A stretch of DNA of 64,000 nucleotides from positions 310,001 to 374,000 of the forward strand of contig BGZK01000075.1 of assembly GCA_005406025.1 (NCBI GenBank). The letters are read 5' to 3'. The DNA comes from Eumeta japonica. Lineage: Eukaryota; Arthropoda; Insecta; Lepidoptera; Psychidae. Made by a program: the position numbers and the translations under genes. A model generated the notes under the pieces. The model saw only the letters and a list, made by a program, of their open reading frames with translations. It did not search any database and had not been told where the DNA came from. Every line of letters starts with the position of its first letter. The first letter of the stretch is position 1. Below are positions 11,601 through 23,185 of this stretch, one piece after another.

Positions 11601-13896
11601 GATTAACCCTATTAGGTCTCGACTGGGAAATTAAAGAAAAACCATATAAATGAATATAATAACTGAATGCTATTGTTAACGTTTAACTTGTATTTAAAAT
11701 TAAAGTCTGGTCTTTTTGTTTATGTTTTATTTGGCCTATTAATAAGATACCAAACTTGATATGCCCAAGGGCTCCGACTCTGTGTGTCCAAGGATCACTT
11801 TAGCGCCTAAGGCGGCCCTGCCCACTTTATTGGATGTGGTGAAATTATGTGACCCAAATTCAATAAACTGGATTACTGTTTAATTTCGCTGTAAAACTGT
11901 AATCACTTTTCTATATCATTGTATCAGAGGATCAACAACTTTCAGGTGTAATGAATACTATTAAATTTGTGCACTGAAAAGAAATCAATGATTTTATGAA
12001 AATTTAAATTTGACGGTAGCGGTGGCACTTGTTACCGTTTAAAACAACGTCAAGTTGATTCCTCTAGCTTTATTTTTGTGTACCGAAAACCATACAGTCA
12101 ATACAACCGGTGTAATTAAACGGACAACTTGTTTGATGTCAATTAAAATGAGTGTAAAAAATCCGTCAGCTGATTAACATTTTGATCCGAATTATTTTTA
12201 ACATTCACCTTTCATGATAATGACATTGCCAAGTTCATGACGTCCCCGGTCGTGGCATGTCGACCCTTCAGGGCTGCCGTGGCGTGAAACATTTTTGCTT
12301 GAGCACAAAGCGGCCACGAAGTTTGTGATATTAAGAGCGAACTTTCTGGATCCTGCCTTTCGAATCGCCCAACTGGCGCATCAGCGTTAAAATAAACTAG
12401 TAGATATATTGAATACACGTAGACTTCCCGGCAATGTGGAAAGGCTTTAAGTACTAAATATTTCTTACTAAATATTCTGTAGGTGTAACTCGAAAGACTC
12501 TTGAAATTTCAAATATTTACGTAAAATAAACGGCTACGTGATTGTTTTAATTTTTATTATACTAAGACGGAACAATTAATTTGGACGATCCCGTTTTTCA
12601 TTACATGGAATATTGTTACAGACAACCGCTAAGCTGTGTCGTCCAGCTTAAATCGATTCATAGCAGTATTTCTGTGGGGTAGCATTGAAAAGTTAATAGA
12701 AAACAATATACGCCTGTAGGGTGGAGAGACTGCACTCTTAAATTGTTGAACTACAATATCCCGAGGATTCGCTTTTTACGGTGGCGCCTTTGAAAAAAAG
12801 TCACCCAAGAGTTAATCTGATTTTCGGCTAGCGTAGCGGTGTTCCGGCTGAGTTTTCTCAGAATCAGTTACCAAATCCGTCCTTTTGGCGGTGAGTCGTG
12901 AGCGTACAAATAGTGGATAAATATGAAACGTTTTGTTTGTGATGTCAACGAGACGAGTAGCCCTTGTTTCGGTATTTGTGTAACGGGTCTTCGTTTTTTT
13001 TTTACTTGAATTTGCAGTTGGAATATACCTACATGTTGGTCCGAAAACAAAACGTGTCGTTGCTTTGAAAGTCTGTTTGTTTATCTCTGAATAAACACAA
13101 TAACGTTGTAAAAGGGGAATATTACTTTTTCAAGCTAAAGCGATTAAAATTCGTCTAAATGATTTTTATGTGAGTATATAGGAATATAAATAAACAGAAA
13201 GAGAAATATAAAATATGTTGTAAAAATTCAATTTTTGAATTACTTACATATTTTTTTTTTTGTATTTCATTATTGTTTCACAGTTTGATCATGGAGCATT
13301 TAAAGATTTTTTTTTTATTTATATGCTACGGTATTATCTCTCATCATTACGCTTTTCATTGATTCTGGAAGATCTTAGCAGATAACCAAGAAGAGTATGC
13401 ACACTGTTCTTTCACCGTGAATCTGTTTAAATAATTATATTAATGTAAATTAACTCGTAAAGTTCTAACAGCAACGTAAATTGCAAAGAAATACTACGTT
13501 TAACGAACAGAAACAAAAATTCCAAGATGCACTTACAATTTAGCAGCATGCTCAGTGGTACTAAGAGGAGCACTTTGTAATTAGATATAAGTTATAATAT
13601 TAAAATAAACGCAAACCAAAATTAACCATAGCCGATAAGTTTTTTTTTATTAACCCCGTGTTACTAATATTACTGTTTCTCAATTGTTGTAGATGTAGTC
13701 AATGCTTGTGGCGGTGAGGGTGAAGGAGAAAGCACGATCAACAGCGGTCCCTCTTACACCTAGAGTAAGATGCACCTTATTGATTTAAATAAATGCACTC
13801 TACCGTTAATTAATATATAAGGATGTGACATAAGGAGGGCCGCAAGAAAGTGTGGACAGTTTTATAATTATTAAATAGCCTATCATTTTAAGAACT

Positions 13897-13916
13897 TCAT
13901 CATCATCATCATCATC
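13897..13916. repeat. TCA/CAT trinucleotide microsatellite
   Basis: Six to seven perfect CAT units. Short arrays of this kind are frequent in insect noncoding DNA. Confidence 0.9.
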
Positions 13917-16900
13917 GCTCGACCTTCAGCCAGTCGCAATGACTGAAAGGGACAAGTCCCGATACACCGAAGGGAGCGTAAATATCGGGGGGAGTGTAGA
14001 TTCTATTCTGGATTAGGAGTGACGGGAGTTTGTAGAGCCAGCCGGTATTCGTGCAACCTTTAGCCAGAAACTGGATTAAGGATGGGTAATAGATACTATA
14101 ATGTGTCAATAAATACAGTAGGAAGGGGCAAGTTTCTTCCATTTGTCTTCCGTTCTCCGTTTTCTTTGCTTGGTGTAGAGCTTTCAGTGTTTGCTTCTGG
14201 ATGTTGGTTTAAGAACTTACAATAAAATGCGATCGTGCTCGTTAAATATAATACAAGCTACAAGCACTTTTGATTTCATTTTTAGTTGTAAATAAGAAAT
14301 AGGAAAAGTTAGGATGTACGGCGCATAAAAGGCAAAATCATTTGTTGGCGCAACCTTTGGCAAATACCAGTCATCAGCGAGCGACGGAGCGGTTGCAACC
14401 AGATGCCTCCATGCGTTTTAGATTGTTCTGCATTTTACAGCCAAAACCTTCTTTTTTTTTTCTTTTTTAATTTTTTTAAGATATATGTGGTGCGCAACTT
14501 CCGATCAATGAAAATTTTCAGCTTTTATTATTGCAGGTTACCGTCATATATAGGTTGTTTCAGAACACTACCAAATAATTTACGTTCTTTGTTTGTCGTC
14601 AATTTGTTTGTTATTATAAATAGTTTGTAAATATTTTTTAATCTTTAATTCAACAAGTTCAATGTAACGAAGCATAGCAGAATAAAAAAGATGTAATTTG
14701 TTACAGAGAAATCCACTACAATATGACAAAAGAGACCATGTGCATAAGATGGTGAATTGAACCATAAACAATTCAAGATGGCGACTGTCTGCAATAGAAA
14801 TAACAGTATTCCTCCTCACTAACTATCTATTAATCTAAGGCATATTTACAATCGTTAATAGTAAAAACTGTAAAAGGTGTTATTGTCAAATGCTGGATTT
14901 TTTTTTTGGCATTTCTATTGAGAAGGAAATTTTGTTCGATGTTTAAAGCATTGGATTATTCCTGCATTTAAATTGAATTATAATTTTTAAATACATACAA
15001 TAAAAAATAGAGTTAATTTCTGCGTACTTATATTTACGAATAATGTTTATTTTTATATGATTATTATATAAATTTTTAAAATCATTATTAAGCATACGTT
15101 GAAATTTGATAATAACACCTTGAAGTATATTGTAAAATACGTTCTTATTAAGATATAGGTTTTAACAATAGCAGGTAAATTCCTTATTTATATGTTTTTG
15201 AACACAATGTGATAATCCGATGTTTTTCTTCCATCGTAAAAGAAAAGTCTAGAACATTCCGGAGAAATGTACATAGTATTTATTAGTGTTAAGTTATTAT
15301 AGGATAATAAAAAAATACAGCTTTTTCGCTTACTTATTGATGTAAATTAATATTTATCATATGAAATATATGACGTAAGTAATTTTCCTATTTCGTACTG
15401 TCACATTTTGCAATGACATCTGCTTGGTCTCCGAACTTTTTTTTTCTTTAACATCTTTCAAATAACTTTCAAACTAAATATCGAGGATTGTTCCTAATGC
15501 TTAGTAATATTATTTCTAAATAATAATGTAAGGTAACAATATTTTTAAGGTGTTTTTAATTTGCGGACATTCCATGTAAATTAAAACAATTTAAATGATG
15601 ATGGAACCACAACGTCTTACGAACAAACAAATCTATGTACCTAATAAACAATATATGCAAATTATCCAGTAAGTATTCTAGTCTTTGGAAGATAATGAAA
15701 AACTTTGCCTTGTTTCGACGACAATGCGAAACGGCCAGCGTAAAGTTTTGCCAAAACATATTGAACCGGGTCTTGTCTTTATACAATATACAGTAGTATT
15801 ATATTGAACCGTCATACAAGACAGCAAGAATGCTTCTAAAAGGAATAATTTAGCTTATAATAAATATTTACTCGACAGAATCATCTCAATACAATCCAGA
15901 ACGGATGAAATGATATAAGTAATTTTAAACAAAACAACACTTGAAGTCTCCATGAAAATGGATAACAATGCTTCGGCTGTTTCCGCGCTAAAGCATGTCG
16001 CGTCACGTTCATAATCTGTTTATTGTTTGCGCTATTAGAAAAATAATTAAAAGCAAATTGCACAAATTGTTGTATGCCGCCATCTGGATGAGCAATGGGA
16101 ACTGTTTTGTATTCATGAAATATTTCAATTTAAAAACCATTTCGAGGTAAAAACTTTTGTGTCGCAAATTCAAAATATTATCTTCATGTTTCTGATGTTT
16201 TAGAAGGGATAGGTTTGATATTTTTTCGCTTTCTGCAAGATAACAAACTACTTACAATCGATTTTCAAGGAATGGACATGCTTTTCCATAGTTTTGACTA
16301 TTCGTATGGGTAAATTGCGTGAAATGTCTTGGTCAGTTTTCATTAATAGTGTTATACAGAGATCCGAGCACAATAAAGTTTTTGAAGATTTGTTATTTAT
16401 TTAATATAGAATGTTTGCGTACTAATTCGTAAATAAATATTGTATTTGGAAGTGATCTGGCGTTGACAGGTCGTTCAGCTTATGCGCATGACAGCCTATT
16501 TTCTTAAATTTACAAGTATTTCGCAATTTTGTCAAAAATATCCATAAGATTTTTTATTTCAACAGCTTATACAACTTTAAGAAACGTATTTTAAAAAGGT
16601 TCTTTCTTTATAATTTTTTTTTATTAATTTGTGCTATGATTGTTAGGTAACAGCCGTTAAAAAATTAAGTTAGCCGCAGGAAGTATTGTCAAGCGTTGAT
16701 ACGACACACCCAATATTTAAACAAAAAAATAAACAAAACTCCCCAAAGTGAAATAGGCAAGGGAAAGGGAAAACACTGACATTTCCTGTGACCTAATTTT
16801 TTTATTACTTAGGGCTTTTGACTTGAAAGATTTGTGGCGCCACGCTAAGAAAAATTAAAAAAAATTAAGACCTAAGATATTCTTTATCTTATTCGCTTTT

Positions 16901-17984
16901 CAATATTGTCTCTAGGTAATAAAAAAAAAGGTATGTATTTGCAAAGTTTGAAAAAAGTCAATTGCGTAATTTAAGTTTAAATTACTGAAATGTTTGAATA
17001 CATAAAAGGCACATAAAACTAATGCAAAATAGAAGTTTCAAATGTTCAATTCAAGACAATGCCCATTGTTCAAATTTAAAACTTGCCTTGTTGAAGTTAA
17101 GATCGTATGCCTAGCATTCTTCATCGTGCCAATAAAAATAATTGTAAGTGATAACGGATGCCTTTTTAGCCATATTTATGTTAATTATTTAGATGTAAAA
17201 AATATTTACTATTATTATACTTATTATGTATTCTATTTTATTACGTAGATTGTCGAAAATAAAAATGTAAAATAATAAGTTGTAGTTTTATTGTATTTTC
17301 CTTAAACTTCTTGAATTTCTTCTACATTTCAGTTTTTTTAACTCGGTTAAAATTTGATGTATGATATCAAAATTTGGGGTAAAATAGCCCAAGTGCCTGA
17401 CTGGTGACATGCAATATAGGATTCCGTATTTGCCCGTCATATATGTGGAGGAGGGTAGAAGAGGATAAAAAGGGCTTTTTGTTTGATAGTATGAACATAT
17501 TAATCGGATTCACGACTTAACGGCTAATAATATTCAAAAACGGGTTCAAATACGACAGATGTTAATGATGTTATTGATTTGATATTTCCATTATTTTATA
17601 GACTTATAGTTACTATCTATTTTACATAATCATCAACTTCATCTAAGTAATTTTATTTATTTTTTATGAAATATTGCTTTTTACTTCTCTAAGTAAATTT
17701 TCTAAATTATTGATTTTTGATTGATTGATCACTACTAATTGACCACTACTCGTCAACTTGTAAAGCTTACTTAGCTATAACAGTTTTCCTTTTAATTTCG
17801 TTATATATACTACTATCGTGGATTTGTTCACATATCCAAATATAACGATTACAGTTGACTGTTACAAAAATTTGCACTTTAAAGCTTCATATTTGTAAAC
17901 GAGACCCTGAATCGAGAAATTATTTCACATCCGTAATATTTTCCAATGATACCGCGTAATAAAAGGAAATAGTCTCTGAGCCGA

Positions 17985-18045
17985 GCCGTGAACAGACAGA
18001 CGACGAAACTTTAAGGAGTCCTTCAGATACGGAATCGTAAAAAAT
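17985..18045. mobile_element. fragment of a common dispersed repeat (CAGACAGACGACGAA ... ACGGAAT)
   Basis: The order of words (cagacagacgacgaaact, a short gap, then tacggaatcgtaaaaaatg) matches the decayed form of a repeat seen widely in moth and butterfly noncoding DNA. A related start, CAGACAGGTAGACAACGGACAACGAAGTG, occurs at about 33328-33355. Identification is by recollection only. Confidence 0.35.
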
Positions 18046-19094
18046 GAGCGGTAATGTTACATTATCTAAAACGGATGTTTTTAAACTGGAAGGAAACCGG
18101 TCCGAATTTTCACACCGGCTAAATTGCCCGATGAGTTTTTAAGTCGAGTCGAATCGAATCACTCTCATGTACGTTAAGTCATCGGTGATGATGGTCGTTA
18201 GCAGGCGCCAACTCGCGCTGGGCGAGGGTGAGGGGCCTCTCATTGTGAATCAAAAATATTGTGAGAGAGTAAGCCTCGTGCAGGCTAGTATACGAGCAAG
18301 ACATTGAAACAGTGCTAAATTGTATTGTTCGAAATGTTGAGTTTGGTCATATTACGGAAAGGCATAGATGTTTCCTAGGAATATAAAAGGTAAGAAAAAG
18401 AAAAAGGTCACGGGTGATAACGAACGTCCGGTCCACAAATTGTAAGATTTCTTATACAAAGTATCATAAAATAATTATCAAAAATCCCCATATACTAATT
18501 TAGGAGTCTTTCATATGAAAATTATGCTTGCAAATGAAAGAATGCAAAAACAGAATAACTCCTCTAAAATGTTAGAGGATAAGGATCTTTGTTTATTTAT
18601 TTAGAATAGGTGGTCGATTGTTGACCAGTTGTCACATTTTGATTGGATAGAATATTTCAGATTGCAATAAATCTTAACATCAGACGGACATGTTTATTTA
18701 TCGTTTCTACAAATGATTTATAGTTTGCTTAAATTTAAAAAACGTCACGACTACTCGTCTAGGTGTATATGAGTCGGAATTCGGGCTCTGATAAGTTAGT
18801 TTTATTTTAGCGATCAGTGTGTTCACGAATTAAACGCTATGAATTAAAAGTGATAAAGTGGTTCCGTAGTACTTTTTTATGTGTCATTGTTGTTCAATAC
18901 CTTCTACTTTTCTGTGTATTTACTTTTCATTCTGTCTCAATCCTGGAATCTCTATAGAGTTATTTTGTAGCAATATTTAATAGGCATGATGACAGTCAGC
19001 AAGAATCACTGAAATTATGATTTAAAATAATTATACACAATATAAAGATTCTTTTTATGTTACTTATTTTTTAAAAACCAGTGTTTTATTTTTA

Positions 19095-20150
19095 TTTTAT
19101 AAAAATAAAAAACACAAAACTCACCAATTCGCCATATTAAGTCAAACACCAATCCGAAGCGTGTGACGTCATGCTTTCGTAAACATTATTAAACGTTTTA
19201 AGGACATTGCGATCTTGCTTTGTATTTCCCTTTTTTTTTTACAGTTTAACTGATATTTACTTGATATAAATGTTGTGTCTTGGCTTTTATAAACAAAAGT
19301 ACCTACGAGAAGGAAACATTATTCATGGAACAAGGATTTATCGAAGCAAACAGTTCAAGTTTGCCAAAATCGACTTGTTGATGCTGGGAGGATTTTTGCA
19401 TCAAACAATGGCTTTTGTTCGGCAGAATTTCGATATGTTAAAACTTCCAAGTAAGTATTGCATTAAATATTATTCAAAATACATTAAACGACCTAAATTT
19501 TCACAAAGTATCTATATTATGCTTGAGTACGACACTTTGAGGTTATGTTATGAAAGCAGTTCGTTTTCTTCTGTCTGGTTGGCATTCAAATTTTGTGGGA
19601 ATATATCCTGACTTCATGCGCACTTGGGAAACAGAACCCATCACACGATACTGAATATAGTTTTCCATATCATTTGGTAACTGGAACAAGAATAAAAGTT
19701 TTTAGCAATAAAGCAATAAAACTTAACCTCAAACTTGACGAATGAATTATTTATAAATTAGGATAATTATGTTCATTAATTTATTATTACATAGCGAATA
19801 AAGTTAATACTTACGTCAAAATGGTCTCTCACAGAAGTAAATTACTGAACTTGAAGATATATCTGCTGGATCTCGCCTTGCAAGATTTAACCACTTGTTT
19901 CTATGTTTTTATGCATTGAGACGTCAATAAATAACTTGTTGGGAGTTTTATAGATGTATTATTACATTGAGGAACCGCACACCATCGATACACATTAGGA
20001 TGACTTTAGCACAAAATCTTAATTAGATATCAAAATAAACAATACACATTCAAGCTGCTATCAAATGTTTACGAAAGCGTGACGTCATAGGCAGACGCCA
20101 TTACCAATCTAGCGTTTTGGTGCATAATTCAAATTTTATTTTTTATAGGT
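19095..20150. mobile_element. putative DNA element bounded by inverted repeats with TGACGTCA
   Basis: GTGACGTCATGCTTTCGTAAACATT at 19163-19187 is repeated inverted at 20065-20089 with about 23 of 25 bases matching. The similarity continues loosely outward through a CACCAA word into a TATAAAAAATAAAA-like end on both sides, giving diverged termini of perhaps 95 bp. Between them is one open frame (19270-19611, +) with no recognised domain. Each arm carries the palindrome TGACGTCA. Element class and target-site duplication are unresolved. Confidence 0.5.
19270..19611 (+). CDS. unrecognised 113-aa open frame inside the inverted-repeat element
   Basis: A 113-residue frame begins at an ATG at 19270. 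Residues about 30-60 (KQFKFAKIDLLMLGGFLHQ region) look protein-like, while the C-terminal third is Tyr/Ser-rich and resembles translated noncoding DNA. A strong splice-donor word, GTAAGTA, follows CTTCCAA near 19451, so a real exon could end there after about 60 codons. No transposase motif is visible. It may be a relic coding segment of the surrounding element, or chance. Confidence 0.2.
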   Translation: MLCLGFYKQKYLREGNIIHGTRIYRSKQFKFAKIDLLMLGGFLHQTMAFVRQNFDMLKLPSKYCIKYYSKYIKRPKFSQSIYIMLEYDTLRLCYESSSFSSVWLAFKFCGNIS

Positions 20151-20984
20151 AATTTTTTGCACCAAAATCTATATTTTTTATAGAAATACGATTTATTTTA
20201 TATAAAATAGACACCTAAGAACAATATGGAGTAGTTTTTGAAAATCAGTCATCATGCCTATTATCATTAATTGTTGCTTTAATGTTATTGATTTTTGTGA
20301 TTATCAATGTTTTATAAAAATGTCTATATTTAAAAGTTTTTGTTTTCTGAATAAATTTTATGCTGATTAACGTCATTTTTGAGTACAATATTATTAATAT
20401 TAAGAAAAGATTATGTAATCGTTTGGTTATTTTCAAAAATACTAATGATGTAAAACAGATATTACCGCCTTTTTATATTTAATTTCTAAGGTTTACGTTA
20501 TACATCTATAACTTTACTTGAATAACTAAACAAATACTACAAGGACAATACGATATTAAATTACAAATAAGAAAGTTAACTAAATATATAACGGACAAGC
20601 AAAAACAATAATAATAAACAAATGAAAAAATTATAGGCCCTGTTTGGAAAGTTCCTTCACTACGACTCAAGAGGTATGCTCCAGTAGCGATCGCGAGGTT
20701 AAGTTACGTGCGCCAAGGTCGAAAATTGGATAGTTGACCGTCTGATGTAGTGTAGTAACGTCTATATAGAGTACTTAACTAGGTTGAATGGCGCATGCGT
20801 ATATAGTCCGACCGTCCTGGCCGGTATCTCGATATCTAGCCGTCTAGTCTGACCGGCCTGAGAATGTCTCACAGGAAGTTGGCCACACTGTCTTATGCAT
20901 TGGCGTGGTTGACGAGAGCAATCCACCGGCGGGCACATCTGGTATTAAGGGAAGAACAGAGACTCGCAGTATGACGTGTATGTA
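20151..20984. other. gene-free stretch with a 300-bp mixed-composition block
   Basis: AT-rich until about 20640. Positions 20655-20970 form a coherent block of near-balanced composition that abuts the next inverted-repeat element. I recognise no gene, RNA or repeat family in it; an LTR or noncoding exon is possible. Confidence 0.35.
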
Positions 20985-21450
20985 CACAGTTGGATTCGAT
21001 TATGCATCTTTTCGCAATTATTCATAATCTCCTTCTTTTTTAGAACAACTTTGCCAAAGTAACCTTAAGAAAAATTTGCAATTGAAAATATAGTTATATA
21101 CAATATAACATAGTATAGACACTATCTTGATAAATGCTCGGGCAGACTGCAAGGGCGGGCGCGGTTGAATCGCGGCACGACGCGACGAACTCATATCAAT
21201 GCAAGTTCGTGGCTGATCGCGGCTGTGCGAATCGGACCACTGGCCGGTCGATCGGTGCGTATGCGGTAGGTCACCTAGCCCCCTCTAACGCTGCGGTGCG
21301 GTATCTAAGATTGTCAATATACGTAAATATTCTAAGCTATTTTTCTCAGAAACAGATATTTCAATGACTGGTTTCTTTGGTAAAATAGTTTTATAAAAAA
21401 AGGAGATTATGAATATTTGCGAAAAGATGTATAATAAAATCCATTCTGTA
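20985..21450. mobile_element. non-autonomous element with ~70-bp terminal inverted repeats
   Basis: The left end (about 20985-21060) reads GATTATGCATCTTTTCGCAA...TTCATAATCTCCTT. The right end (about 21375-21450) carries its inverse, AAGGAGATTATGAATATTTGCGAAAAGATGTATAAT, roughly 85 percent alike over 70 bp, with CCAAAG/CTTTGG at the inner edge. TA dinucleotides flank both ends, which would suit a Tc1/mariner-like or other TA-targeting transposase. The centre (21140-21310) is CpG-rich and its open frame (21134-21367) has no recognisable domain. Confidence 0.6.
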
Positions 21451-22022
21451 TAGGCTGATATATGACAAAGGTTCTTCTTAAAATGTTCAAAATTTTGGAA
21501 TTGGCCTTGTAGGGATCGGTACGAATATTACATAAATTTCAAATTTATGTATAAAATAAATATCTTGGAGAGAAAAGAGTACCGGACAACGGCACGTAAT
21601 TAATAGTGCATCAGATGTGATTTACTGGTTGTATAAAAACAGACAAATGACAAGACGCTCCGTATTGTATTACATTTATTTCAAAAATAACTTAAAAAAT
21701 ACTTTTGTTAATGTATGCTACTTTTTTAACAGGCTACTGCGGGCCTATATCCTTCTATTGAAAAGTGTGTCCTAGAATTTTTTTTTTTAGTTTTATAAAA
21801 TAAAACTTTGAGAAACAAAAAAAGTGTGTCAGCTCTGACGCACGAATGGAGTTTACTTCTTTAAGATGATATCGTACATATAGATTAGTATAATGGTAAA
21901 TGAAAGCATCTATTATATTATTCAAAGCATAATACACAATTCATTTATTTATGTTAATAGTAAAACAATTAATTCGTCATTTAAGAAAATATTGAAAATA
22001 ATTATGTTATACAATAAAATTT
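21451..22022. other. AT-rich gene-free stretch
   Basis: Nothing recognised apart from poly-T and poly-A runs. It immediately follows the stop of the minus-strand endonuclease remnant and may contain that element's 3' end. Confidence 0.45.
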
Positions 22023-22334
22023 TTAGTAAGATTGATTTTCTCTATCATTGACGTTATCTTGCGTAATGTTTATCACAGAAACAATAGCGGTATCATTAAA
22101 CACTGAAACAATTGATTTATGGTAACTAAAATATGATACATGAATGTCGGAATATACATGTGTGATAAATCGTGAAAACATCTCATCAATAGTTGTACCA
22201 TATCTAGTTGTCCCTAGTGTTCTGTCAGAAATTAAATCTAAGTTCAGTTCATCTTTCAGATATTGTACTAAACGGAAACCATCTTCTTTATTAAAATCAA
22301 TATTAAAATCTCCATCAATTATAAGTGGTATTTG
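22023..22334 (-). pseudogene. C-terminal endonuclease/exonuclease/phosphatase (EEP) domain remnant of a mobile element
   Basis: The minus strand is open for 103 codons from just after a TGA (22335-22337) to a TAA (22023-22025). It begins IPLIIDGDFNIDF, containing the GDFN motif of AP-endonuclease-like EEP domains. It then has TLGTTRYGTTID, matching the TTR-x-GTxID block, and ends HVSYFSYHKSIVS, where the family's terminal S-D-H triad position reads S-Y-H. This C-terminal arrangement reminds me of endonuclease domains carried by Helentron-type Helitrons and some non-LTR elements. The N-terminal catalytic half is missing upstream (above 22340), so the copy is truncated and inactive. Which element class it came from is inference; the EEP assignment is firmer. 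Confidence 0.6.
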
Positions 22335-22337
22335 TCA

Positions 22338-23000
22338 CATTCTGATTGATTGAAATGTAAACAGTAACCATGACGACAGCGTAACGTCATTTATCTAACA
22401 CTTGATTTTACTCCCATAAAATTCCATACCCCCGGGCCTAAATATAAAATCGATTCTTAAGGAGTAAACTCCAATAAACTCAAAAAAAAAGGCAATTATT
22501 TTATTTCAAGTAAAATACAAATGCTTTGAATTGACCGTTGGACAGTCTACTACTAAGTATCTACATAAACATTAGTAGTGCCTTGTTCGATACAAGTAAA
22601 TTCAGTTTTGTGCATTTTGCGAGAGCGAATCCAAAGACAATTTTATTGTAATATATTTACGCTGAGAGCTTTCAATTTTCTATAAACTTTTATTTTCATA
22701 TTCTACCAAGAAGTATAGTATTTTCTGGATCAGTCAATGACTCTTCTGGATATACACGTATTTTTGAAATATATCCTTATAAATATATCCTTTTGCGTAT
22801 GTATTTTAGATGACGGTTACCGAGTCGTCCATATATGGTGATGAGTCTACCTGAACGTCCCTCGATCTTTCTTCATGACTTCGAATGTAAGAGATTATAA
22901 AGACCTATCGTATCGTATCATATCGTACTTCTCGAATTGCACGTGGTGTGATTTAAAGTTTGAAAAATTTGACTCATATATTAATTAATACTAGTAAACC
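22338..23000. other. AT-rich gene-free stretch
   Basis: No coding region is supported. A pentamer-like ATCGT run (TATCGTATCGTATCATATCGT) lies at about 22907-22927. Confidence 0.45.
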
Positions 23001-23004
23001 TTAA

Positions 23005-23185
23005 AGAGCTCTCAGAAGGTACCCGTATTCTGCGATGTTCCGGTTCACCGGTAGGGCTGCACGACCGTTTAAAGGTAAAGGGAACGGTTTTGCCCGCGAG
23101 TGGTGCTCTTCCGCGCATTGTGCCGCGGGCCTGGCCGTCGGCGCCCCGCGCCCCGGCACGTCCGCGCTCGTGAGAAACTGCGACT
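23005..23185. promoter_or_regulatory. CpG-rich island, candidate cis-regulatory module
   Basis: About 180 bp, very rich in CpG (CGTCGGCGCCCCGCGCCCCGG), with AT-rich flanks. The minus-strand open frame (22981-23208) is arginine/glycine/proline-rich with no family signature, as expected of stop-poor DNA. A regulatory role is inference. Confidence 0.27.

Larger units (their letters stand above)
11640..19090. other. long gene-free AT-rich stretch
   Basis: No gene is supported. Contents worth noting: a moderately GC-rich patch at 12215-12390 whose minus-strand frame (68 aa) I do not recognise; an unidentified 250-bp mixed-composition block at 12620-12900; a TCA triplet microsatellite at 13897-13916; a T-rich dispersed word near 13290-13325 that recurs near 24168-24200; a CAGACAGACGACGAAACTTT...TACGGAAT segment at about 17985-18040 resembling a common lepidopteran repeat; and a GC-rich patch at 18195-18245. 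Confidence 0.5.
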
